The translations under genes were made by a program, and so were the position numbers. 64,000 bases of DNA from Calothrix anomala FACHB-343 (GTDB taxonomy: Bacteria; Cyanobacteriota; Cyanobacteriia; Cyanobacteriales; Nostocaceae). Positions 38,562-45,334 of the stretch are shown here, piece after piece (within the stretch, counting starts at the first letter, position 1; each line of letters starts with the position of its first letter). Below the pieces are notes generated by a model. That model worked only from the letters and a program-made list of their open reading frames with translations, was not told the origin of the DNA and did no database searches. The stretch lies in contig NZ_JACJQG010000015.1 of NCBI RefSeq assembly GCF_014696435.1, positions 1-64,000 of the forward strand, given 5' to 3'.

Positions 38562-38870
38562 TTAACGCTTCTTTTTCTCAAGTGAACACAGTGCATTTCT
38601 CAGTTCATTAGGAATATCCTCAAAATGCTCTAGCAAGAAGTCCATTAAAGCGAGATGGCGCAAGTCTACAATGAGAGGCGACCGATAATTATGGCCTCTT
38701 CTAAACCAACGTTGCACGGTAGAGACTGAGCGAGAACAGATTAAAGCCAGCATTTCATAATTGACTTGCCACTTCGAGTAAAACTGTTGGGGAGTCATTC
38801 CTAAGCGACAGTTAGCGTAAAGCTGAATCAACTTTTGCTCTCGTTCAGTTATGGGACGAGTTTTGTTCAT
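38562..38870 (-). CDS. Small helix-turn-helix protein
   Basis: 102 aa from the ATG at 38870 (MNKTRPITEREQKLIQLYAN), which overlaps the stop of the upstream gene by four bases. An upstream in-frame start at 38912 is open but would overlap the neighbour by 46 bases. Residues YEMLALICSRSVSTVQRWF form a plausible helix-turn-helix. It is probably translationally coupled to the 193-aa gene and may regulate it or nearby cargo. Confidence 0.7.
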   Translation of the reverse strand: MNKTRPITEREQKLIQLYANCRLGMTPQQFYSKWQVNYEMLALICSRSVSTVQRWFRRGHNYRSPLIVDLRHLALMDFLLEHFEDIPNELRNALCSLEKKKR

Positions 38871-39448
38871 GATGCTTCTGCTGGCGCGAAAGGTTCGAGG
38901 TCTTCTTCCCAAGCCGTATCAGCAATTGTCCAGGCGGCGCTAGGACTATCTTTAGCCAGCCAAATCAGGTAGCGCCACATCCAACAACAGCGATGGGGTG
39001 CAAAGCTGTAAAATCTGCCGATCGCAATTCCCCAATCTGTGACATCATCAGACGAAACCCAGCGTAGTTTGTCACCGTACAAAAAGCGAGGTATTTCGAC
39101 GTTTGGGAAATGATTTGGTAGCTCAATCGACGGCGGCGGGATTTCTACATTAATTTGACTTAGCACCAAATCTGATTTGCCTTGCTCAATAGCGCTTAAA
39201 TAACTGGCGATTAAATTACTTTCAAGGCTATTAGTTAACCTTTGGATGAGTATTACTGCTAGGTTTTCTAGTTCTTGTCTCTCCACCAAGTATGCTGCAT
39301 CAAAATTTGGATGGGAAAAATTGCTTAACCGCGATAGTAGTTCTGTAATGCCAAAGTCATCTAAAGCCTGTTGATAAATATCCGAGCGATCGCGTTGAAC
39401 ACTCACAGGGTTTACCATAGATAAAATCTCCTTGAATGGGGAAACCAA
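38867..39448 (-). CDS. Hypothetical protein paired with the HTH protein
   Basis: 193 aa, no family recognised. The N-terminal two-thirds is helical. The C-terminus is rich in Trp and Cys (IGRFYSFAPHRCCWMWRYLI) and acidic at the end. There is no signal peptide or obvious membrane segment. It overlaps the downstream HTH gene (ATGA), so the two act together in some way. It is divergent from the ribbon-helix-helix gene at 39657. Confidence 0.65.
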   Translation of the reverse strand: MVSPFKEILSMVNPVSVQRDRSDIYQQALDDFGITELLSRLSNFSHPNFDAAYLVERQELENLAVILIQRLTNSLESNLIASYLSAIEQGKSDLVLSQINVEIPPPSIELPNHFPNVEIPRFLYGDKLRWVSSDDVTDWGIAIGRFYSFAPHRCCWMWRYLIWLAKDSPSAAWTIADTAWEEDLEPFAPAEAS

Positions 39449-39656
39449 AAGCCAGCGTCAGCCGTGGAAAGTTGGGCGCTGGCTTTTGCACAGGCGATTG
39501 CATGGTTTGGCAACTAAGCGATCGCCTTTGTTTTGTTACTCTATTGTAGTTATTTGTTATTACTAAATCAAGAGCGTCACTACAAAATTTTCCAAACCCT
39601 GCAAAATTGAGGTAAATAGAGTTATTACAGATTTAGGGCTTGAAGCAATAACTAAT

Positions 39657-39914
39657 ATGGCAAAGCGTCAGACAACAAAGCTGAACAATCAAATTATCGT
39701 CAGGATGGACGATGAGACCAAGGAAGCTTTTATGAATAAAGTTCAGTCTGAAGGGAAAACAGCTTCGGAATTAATCATGGGATGGATTCGTTCTTACCTT
39801 GCAGAAGAACGTCACGAAGTACCTGATTTAAGCGCAATTCATCAAGACTTAGAGAATTTAAAGCAGCAAGTTGCAGTAATTCAAAACGAACTCTTGGGAA
39901 AAATCGCAGCCTGA
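39657..39914 (+). CDS. Ribbon-helix-helix protein with a possible -1 frameshift extension
   Basis: 85 aa in the zero frame. The N-terminal 45 residues (LNNQIIVRMDDETKEAFMNK, then EGKTASELIMGWIRSYL) match the CopG/Arc ribbon-helix-helix DNA-binding fold. A coiled coil follows (LSAIHQDLENLKQQVAVIQN). The zero frame stops at 39912-39914. A slip of -1 at GGGAAAA (39896-39902) would continue the coil (SLRDENDSLRRWIDEIIN) to a stop at 39998-40000, giving about 114 aa. It lies upstream of the cas operon and may be a transcriptional regulator. Confidence 0.75.
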   Translation: MAKRQTTKLNNQIIVRMDDETKEAFMNKVQSEGKTASELIMGWIRSYLAEERHEVPDLSAIHQDLENLKQQVAVIQNELLGKIAA

Positions 39915-40000
39915 GAGATGAAAATGATTCTCTCAGGCGATGGATAGACGAAATCATTAATTCTGCACCCAGGATTCCAAAAGACCCATCAGACACATGA
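39896..40000 (+). other. Candidate -1 frameshift site and extension
   Basis: The heptamer G GGA AAA (39896-39902) is in the correct phase for a -1 slip. Six bases later a perfect 10-bp stem begins (GCCTGAGAGA 39909-39918 with TCTCTCAGGC 39929-39938, 10-base loop). The -1 frame then stays open to TGA at 39998-40000 and encodes a helical, charged continuation of the coiled coil. The hairpin lacks a following T-run, so it is not an ordinary terminator. A simple inactivating or sequencing indel is the alternative. Confidence 0.45.
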
Positions 40001-40159
40001 CGAGTTTGGTTTTCTTAAAGGAAAACTTGTTATTACAGGTATATATACATAGTAACTAATAATAGTGTTTGCGATGACAATGAGGACAATTTTGCACAAG
40101 AAAATGTTGATGTATTAACAAACTCTGACATCTTTAAATTTTTCTCAAAATTTCCATCT

Positions 40160-40825
40160 ATGGCAGCCATATTAATTCAAAGTGAGGAATATGTAGACTT
40201 AACGTTTAAGCTAAGAGGCGCACCGATTCCTCTTGATAATGGTTATGTTATCTATAGCGCATTGTCCAGGATTTGTCCTATCCTTCACGAACTAGAGTCT
40301 ATTGGGATTCATCCGATCGCCGGAATCCCGACCAGGAACAAGTTGCTTGAACTTACTGCTCAATCTCGTCTAAAAATTCGGATTCATCATCAACAAATTC
40401 CTTTAATTTATCCTTATTTAGCGGGGCAGGCTTTTCATATAGGACAAAATTCTTATCAACTAGATATTCCCGACTACAAACCGTTAATTTCTTCAGAAAG
40501 TGTCTATTCCAGATTAGTCGTAATTACAGGGTTTCAAGATTCTACTAACTTTATTGAAGCTGTTCAACGGCAACTAGATAATTTAGGAATACAAGGAAAA
40601 ATTGAACTTCTTACCAGACAAGATGGAATACCTCAAAAAAGACAATTAACCATCAATAAACAAGGTAAACAGTTTAAAGTTAGAGGACTTGGCGTAAAAA
40701 TAAGCGAACTCAACCCAGAAGATTCCTTAACTTTGCAAGAACAGGGAATTGGTGGGAAACGAAAGATGATGTGTGGAATATTTGTTCCAGCGACTCGCAG
40801 CCAGGAAGAAGAAGAAACCTCATGA
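40160..40825 (+). CDS. cas6: CRISPR endoribonuclease Cas6 (Cmx6-like)
   Basis: 221 aa. Cuts the pre-crRNA within each repeat and stays bound to the hairpin. Two RAMP-type ferredoxin folds are expected. The C-terminal glycine-rich loop typical of Cas6 is visible (GIGGKRKMMCGIFVP, about residues 195-209). It resembles the MYXAN-subtype Cas6. It is first in the cas6-cas8-cas7-cas5 operon; the stop overlaps the cas8 start (ATGA at 40822-40825). In a CAST it supplies guides to the Cascade-like targeting complex. Confidence 0.85.
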   Translation: MAAILIQSEEYVDLTFKLRGAPIPLDNGYVIYSALSRICPILHELESIGIHPIAGIPTRNKLLELTAQSRLKIRIHHQQIPLIYPYLAGQAFHIGQNSYQLDIPDYKPLISSESVYSRLVVITGFQDSTNFIEAVQRQLDNLGIQGKIELLTRQDGIPQKRQLTINKQGKQFKVRGLGVKISELNPEDSLTLQEQGIGGKRKMMCGIFVPATRSQEEEETS

Positions 40826-42402
40826 TAGTCCCTACCCAACCCAAAATTTCCCTATCTCTCGATGCTGCGGATACGACAATAATGCACCGCGTCGGAATGA
40901 CCGGGCTTTACATGACTTTAAAGCGATTAGAAAAGCAATATCCCTCATCTCGTCAACGCGGAGGACATATATCATGGTCTTTGACTGCTGATACTATTGA
41001 ATTATTCTGGCAAGGAAGTGATTTAGTTGCCCTATCTTGGTTAATTAAGGAGTCTTTTCAATTAGATGATACAGGTTTAATTCATTTAGCAGGATTAGAC
41101 AATGATGCAATATATTTAAGTCAGAAAATCCACATTCATGAGGGAATATGTGCTATTTTCCTACGACTTAATAAGTTTTATCAAGCAGGAGAGATAGTTA
41201 ACACTGAACTAACGGTTGAAGAAAAAAAAGTCGAGTATCAATATAAATCCCTAAGTTGGTATGCACATCAAACCTTTGCAGAGAAGTTATGCGAGGTAGA
41301 TACCCAACAACTCAGACATGATTATGTTCAAATAACCAGTTGGTTGTATTTAGGAGGGATTGTTCGCCATGCGAGGACGCAGAATACTACAAAACTGGAA
41401 GAGAAACCTGAATACGCCTTAGCATTATTATTTGTACCAGTAGTTTGTCATTATTGCGTACTTCATATTCCATCAGAAGACTTGAAGGAAAAGAAACCCC
41501 ATCGCTACCTGGTGGTGATTCCAGAAATCAAGGATTTTGAAGATGCTTCTCAAAGAAGATGGCGATTACAGCAATTAGAAACTAAACAGCTTCATGTTAG
41601 TAGCGTTGGTGAAGCAGGATTACTTTATTACAGCTTAGACGATATTCAGCCTGAAGGCGATTACTATCAAGCTTGTCAAGTTTGGTTATATGAAAAAATC
41701 AATCAAGCTTCTCGTCAAAGGACATTGATGAGTATAGAAGAAATTAAAATTGATAAGAATAATTTAATCACCTACCAACAAGTTCAAAAATACTTTCAAA
41801 CCAATTATCAGAAGCTTAAATCTAAGCAAATTTTTATTAAAGTGAATCCGATTCGCTCCATAATTGCTGATAATTTAGTACAAGGAATTCATTGGTGGTC
41901 TAATTTTTGGGAAAAATTTGTAATAGAGGATTCAAAAGGATATTTATTTAACCAAATATTTCCTAATCGAGAAGGATTCATAATAATGACAGAAAATAGT
42001 GAAGAAGACAGGCAGTATCTTATTTTTATTAAGGTATTTCAGCAAGCTATGAAGGGCAACTTTGCTAAAATGTATGCCAAAGCAGAGTCAGGGAAAGACC
42101 CTCCAATTAAAAAGAAAGTTGAACGATTAAGAGCAGAGCTAAACTGTTGTTATGATGAATTGTCGTTTAAGGAATATTTGTCCGAGTTTTTAGTAAGAGG
42201 AGGATTAAATAAGTATTTCAATGAACACCAAGAAGAGATTTTACTATTAATTAAAAAATCATCTTGGCAAGAATTAAGAATTTGGTCATTGTTAGCGATC
42301 GCCAGTTATAAACCCAGAGATAATTCCACAAATGGTGGTGATAATTTATTCCCAAGTAATCAAAAACTTGAAGGAGTGAATGATGAGTCAGAAGAAGAAT
42401 GA
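40822..42402 (+). CDS. cas8: Cas8-type large subunit (Cmx8-like)
   Basis: 526 aa from the ATG at 40822. The longer open frame from 40771 overlaps cas6 more and is not needed. The N-terminal region (TIMHRVGMTGLYMTLKRLEK, then GGHISWSLTADTIELFW) matches Cmx8 of the myxococcal-type I-B effector, from memory. Cas8 recognises the PAM and starts R-loop formation. No nuclease domain is seen, in keeping with guided transposition rather than interference. It overlaps cas7 by 20 bases. Confidence 0.8.
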   Translation: MIVPTQPKISLSLDAADTTIMHRVGMTGLYMTLKRLEKQYPSSRQRGGHISWSLTADTIELFWQGSDLVALSWLIKESFQLDDTGLIHLAGLDNDAIYLSQKIHIHEGICAIFLRLNKFYQAGEIVNTELTVEEKKVEYQYKSLSWYAHQTFAEKLCEVDTQQLRHDYVQITSWLYLGGIVRHARTQNTTKLEEKPEYALALLFVPVVCHYCVLHIPSEDLKEKKPHRYLVVIPEIKDFEDASQRRWRLQQLETKQLHVSSVGEAGLLYYSLDDIQPEGDYYQACQVWLYEKINQASRQRTLMSIEEIKIDKNNLITYQQVQKYFQTNYQKLKSKQIFIKVNPIRSIIADNLVQGIHWWSNFWEKFVIEDSKGYLFNQIFPNREGFIIMTENSEEDRQYLIFIKVFQQAMKGNFAKMYAKAESGKDPPIKKKVERLRAELNCCYDELSFKEYLSEFLVRGGLNKYFNEHQEEILLLIKKSSWQELRIWSLLAIASYKPRDNSTNGGDNLFPSNQKLEGVNDESEEE

Positions 42403-43348
42403 TAATAATATTCCCAATTATTATCTTTATGGAACAGTCCTCACTCGTTACGGTTTAGCTTCCTTAAATCATGACATGAGACGAGGAAATAAGACTACTC
42501 TGCAAAAAGGCTATTGGAATGGTAAGATTCATTCTTTTGTAGGTTCAAGTGCAATTCGTTGGGCGTTACGTTTTTATCTTCAAAAGCAAGGTTATTTAGT
42601 AAATCGAGTTTGGGATGAAGACGAACATATTAATAGGTTAATAAGTGAAGATTTCGACCCAGAACAATTTTATGATGATGATATTTTTGGGTTTGCTTTA
42701 TTAGAGTCTGCGGAAACAGAGTCGGAGACTTCGCCAACAAAAAGAAAAAAGAAACAAACAAAAACCAGTACTCCGAATCAGCGAATGGGTGCTTTAGCGA
42801 TGAATATGGCTGTTTCGCTAACGCCTTATGATGGTGCAATTAAGTTAGGGGTAAAAAGTGGCAGAGAAAAGGATAGCACATCGCTTCATTTTACAGAATA
42901 TCATGCAACTCGATATCAATATTATTTTGGAATTAATGCCAATCACCTCAAAGATTTTTCGCGAATTTTACCTCTGATAGATGGGATTATAAATCTGCCC
43001 AAGGTAGGAGGAAGTAGTAATATTTTTAATTATCCTTTCTGTCCCGATAGTTTGGTATTTCAATGGACAAATCATTTTGCTTCATATATTTCCTATTGCT
43101 TTGAATATTGCGCTCCTAAGAGTAAGGAAGCAAAATTTACAAAAGAATTTATAGATGAAGTGGAATGCGGACAAATTGACCCTACTCAGTTGTGGATTGG
43201 TGGAACAATTGTGAAGCAGTTACAGCAATTAGATAATTTTGAGAGTTCTCCTTTTAAGAAGGCGCATATTTATCGGAATCGAAATGAACTGCTTGAAGAT
43301 TTGAAAACAGTCATTAAAAAAGATTTGGGGTTAGAAGAATCAAAATGA
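42383..43348 (+). CDS. cas7: Cas7-type backbone subunit (DevR family)
   Basis: 321 aa. Forms the helical backbone that coats the crRNA spacer. The N-terminus (YYLYGTVLTRYGLASLNHDM, then SFVGSSAIRWALRFYL) is typical of the Cas7/Cst2/DevR family. The ATG at 42383 is preferred because GGAG lies 6 bases upstream; the ATG at 42380 is also possible. A charged insertion (SPTKRKKKQTKTSTP) lies near residue 115. Its start overlaps cas8 and its stop overlaps cas5 (ATGA). Confidence 0.8.
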   Translation: MSQKKNDNNIPNYYLYGTVLTRYGLASLNHDMRRGNKTTLQKGYWNGKIHSFVGSSAIRWALRFYLQKQGYLVNRVWDEDEHINRLISEDFDPEQFYDDDIFGFALLESAETESETSPTKRKKKQTKTSTPNQRMGALAMNMAVSLTPYDGAIKLGVKSGREKDSTSLHFTEYHATRYQYYFGINANHLKDFSRILPLIDGIINLPKVGGSSNIFNYPFCPDSLVFQWTNHFASYISYCFEYCAPKSKEAKFTKEFIDEVECGQIDPTQLWIGGTIVKQLQQLDNFESSPFKKAHIYRNRNELLEDLKTVIKKDLGLEESK

Positions 43349-43983
43349 CTGCGCCATTAATTCTCTATTTGGATGTTCCCTTTGTGACTTTTCGGGAGTC
43401 CCATGCAAGGGAAATGGGAAAAACCTACCCTGTCCCGCCTCCAGCAACAGTGTATGGGATGTTGTTGTCTTTGGTAGGAGAAAAGGATGTCTATCGCCAC
43501 TGTGGGGTAGAATTGGCGATCGCAATGTTATCTATCCCCAAAAAGTCGCGAATTTTGCGTCAAATGAGACGGTTTAAGAATGCAGATTTTAGCCATCCAG
43601 AGAATAGTATTCCCTGTTATCAAGAAATTTTGTCTAATCTCAAGTGTTGGATTTGGGTTCGTTCTGATGGGGAGAAGATACAACCAAGTTTAAGGGAGAG
43701 AATACAGTTAGCGTTTGACCATCCTGAGCTAGTAAGACGGTTTGGTTGTTTATTTTTGGGAGAAAGTGACCAGTTGATTAAAACGATCAAACTTGTCTCA
43801 GAAGATTATCTACAGGGGGTGAGACAGTGGGTGATTAGGGATAATCGAGGAAGGTTAACCTTACCTTATTGGGTTGACCATGTGGGGTCAAGAAATACTC
43901 GATTTTTGAGGTATCGGATTAAGGAAATGCCAAGCTCACCACCTCCTGATTTGGCGTGGACGATGATTCAATCTCCAATTTGA
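43345..43983 (+). CDS. cas5: Cas5-type subunit (DevS/Cmx5-like)
   Basis: 212 aa. Caps the 5' handle of the crRNA in the Cascade-like complex. The N-terminal LYLDVPFVTFRESHAREMGK and PVPPPATVYGMLLSLVGE are typical of Cas5 (the PxPxTxxGxL-like segment). It is the last gene of the cas operon; no cas3, cas4, cas1 or cas2 follows. The CRISPR array starts 248 bases downstream. Confidence 0.85.
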   Translation: MTAPLILYLDVPFVTFRESHAREMGKTYPVPPPATVYGMLLSLVGEKDVYRHCGVELAIAMLSIPKKSRILRQMRRFKNADFSHPENSIPCYQEILSNLKCWIWVRSDGEKIQPSLRERIQLAFDHPELVRRFGCLFLGESDQLIKTIKLVSEDYLQGVRQWVIRDNRGRLTLPYWVDHVGSRNTRFLRYRIKEMPSSPPPDLAWTMIQSPI

Positions 43984-44231
43984 CAAGTATCTCTGATGGG
44001 AAAGGGAATTTAGGGTAAAAGAATAGTGGAAAGGTTTACGCGGTAAGGGATATGGTAATTGAGGCAAGGAACAAGGTGCTTGCCATTTTTGGGAAAGTTT
44101 ATCGGCACTTGGTTTGAGGGGCTGAAAGTAAGGGAAACTTTAGTAAGTTTTGTGTTTTTGGTTTCTCGATCTGAAAGGTACTTGTAAGATAGTAAATGAG
44201 CCTTGCTCAGTTAAGGGTTTTCACCTTTGCT
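43984..44231 (+). promoter_or_regulatory. CRISPR leader region
   Basis: 248 bases between cas5 and the first repeat. They are AT-rich in the proximal part and contain purine-rich tracts (GGGAAAGGGAATTTAGGG). The array could be read through from the cas operon or from its own promoter here; no clear -35/-10 was fixed. The last repeat is the most degenerate, so the leader lies on this (left) side. Confidence 0.5.
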
Positions 44232-44627
44232 GTGATTCGTGGCTTGATGCCGTTAGGCGTTGCTCAAACATAACAACGGGCTACACCAGCAAACCAATCT
44301 GATAGAGTGATTCGTGGCTTGATGCCGTTAGGCGTTGCTCAAGTTGAACCCCAGGTTTGCGCGATAGCTGTTAGTCCGTGATTCGTGGCTTGATGCCGTT
44401 AGGCGTTGCTCAATTTCTTATCCTTGGTTCCCTGTGTGCAAGGCTTAAGTGATTCGTGGCTTGATGCCGTTAGGCGTTGCTCAAATTTCTTTTTCCATCC
44501 TTGAGGGAGGCTTGGGATATGTGATTCGTCGCTTGATGCCGTTAGGCGTTGCTCAAGTAAGGTTCCCTACCTCGCCCAAGGTTGCTATCCAGTGATTCGT
44601 GGCTTGATGCCGTTAGGTGTTGAGCAA
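44232..44627 (+). CRISPR. CRISPR array, 6 repeats and 5 spacers
   Basis: The 36-bp repeat begins GTGATTCGTGGCTTGATGCC and ends TTAGGCGTTGCTCAA. Repeats start at 44232, 44307, 44378, 44449, 44521 and 44592; spacers are 39, 35, 35, 36 and 35 bp. An internal stem ATGCC-GTTA-GGCGT fits a Cas6 hairpin and predicts the 8-nt handle TTGCTCAA. Repeat 5 has one change (G10C). Repeat 6 has three (C27T, C32A, T33G), altering the predicted handle to TTGAGCAA. There are no adaptation genes, so new spacers would have to come from enzymes in trans. Confidence 0.95.
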
Positions 44628-45334
44628 TGAGATACAGGTGAATTAAGGTTGTGTTTACCACAAATTCCTCTTCAACAACTACTTTGACTAGAAATTTTTC
44701 CCATTGCTCAATTTGATGAAGCAGTTCTAACCTGCGATAGCTACTTAGTGCAAATGAAGCAGAGAGAATTTCTATGCATACAAGAAAGAGAGGTAAATTG
44801 AATCACCTCTCCAAGCGATGGGATAGGTTCTTGTGTTTTATGCTACGTCGGCTACAAGTAAGCCATTAACAGCGATGATGATTATTTGTGCTGCCAAAGG
44901 AGTGTCACAGCATTGCCTGTCATCCCTATTACAGGGTTGTGCTACCCATTTCCCCTAGAGATTTTGTTAGAAAGTGCCAAGTAGTTGAGAACCATTCCAG
45001 ACTTGATACAGTTCACCCAAGTTATCTGGTACTGAGTAAATTTCAATTTCTGGTAATACTGGGTCGGCAAGTTGGTCAATTATTCCTCAAACTCTGATTC
45101 AGCTAAGGTTGAGTGTTACAAAAATTTATAGATATTAAGCAGCTACCAGCCATTGATAGAAATTTTCGTCATTCGCATCAGATGGCTGGTAATTATCTAT
45201 GTAGTTATGTATAAATGAATTAGAGTTTTGTTTTAAATTCTCATTCTTCGGTAGGGTGATCCCAACAACAGAATATGGTAAAGGCAGACTAACGAAGGCA
45301 AAACTCAGTCACTTTTAGGCAGAAAAAGCAAAAG
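44628..45334. other. Region without an intact gene between array and cargo operon
   Basis: Holds a decayed gene at 44838-45089. Further right, a minus-strand open stretch ending NYQPSDANDENFYQWLVAA (stop near 45137-45139) looks protein-like but has no start, and may be another relic. An inverted repeat TACCAGCCAT (45144-45153) / ATGGCTGGTA (45182-45191) lies within it. The promoter of the six-gene plus-strand operon should lie just before 45335. Confidence 0.5.
44838..45089 (-). pseudogene. Decayed small cyanobacterial hypothetical gene
   Basis: One minus-strand frame reads IIDQLADPVLPEIEIYSVPD, continues to NGSQLLGTF, then a TAA and a TAG, then GKWVAQPCNRDD and IIIIAVNGLLVADVA before its natural stop. 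The pattern LYQVWNGSQLLGTF...GKWVAQP is characteristic of a common family of short cyanobacterial proteins of unknown function, from memory. The two in-frame stops and missing N-terminus show it is a relic. Confidence 0.7.

Noticed and set aside
44888-45097. Plus-strand 69-codon open frame after the CRISPR array
   Set aside because: It is antisense to the decayed gene at 44838-45089, whose minus-strand frame gives recognisable protein sequence.
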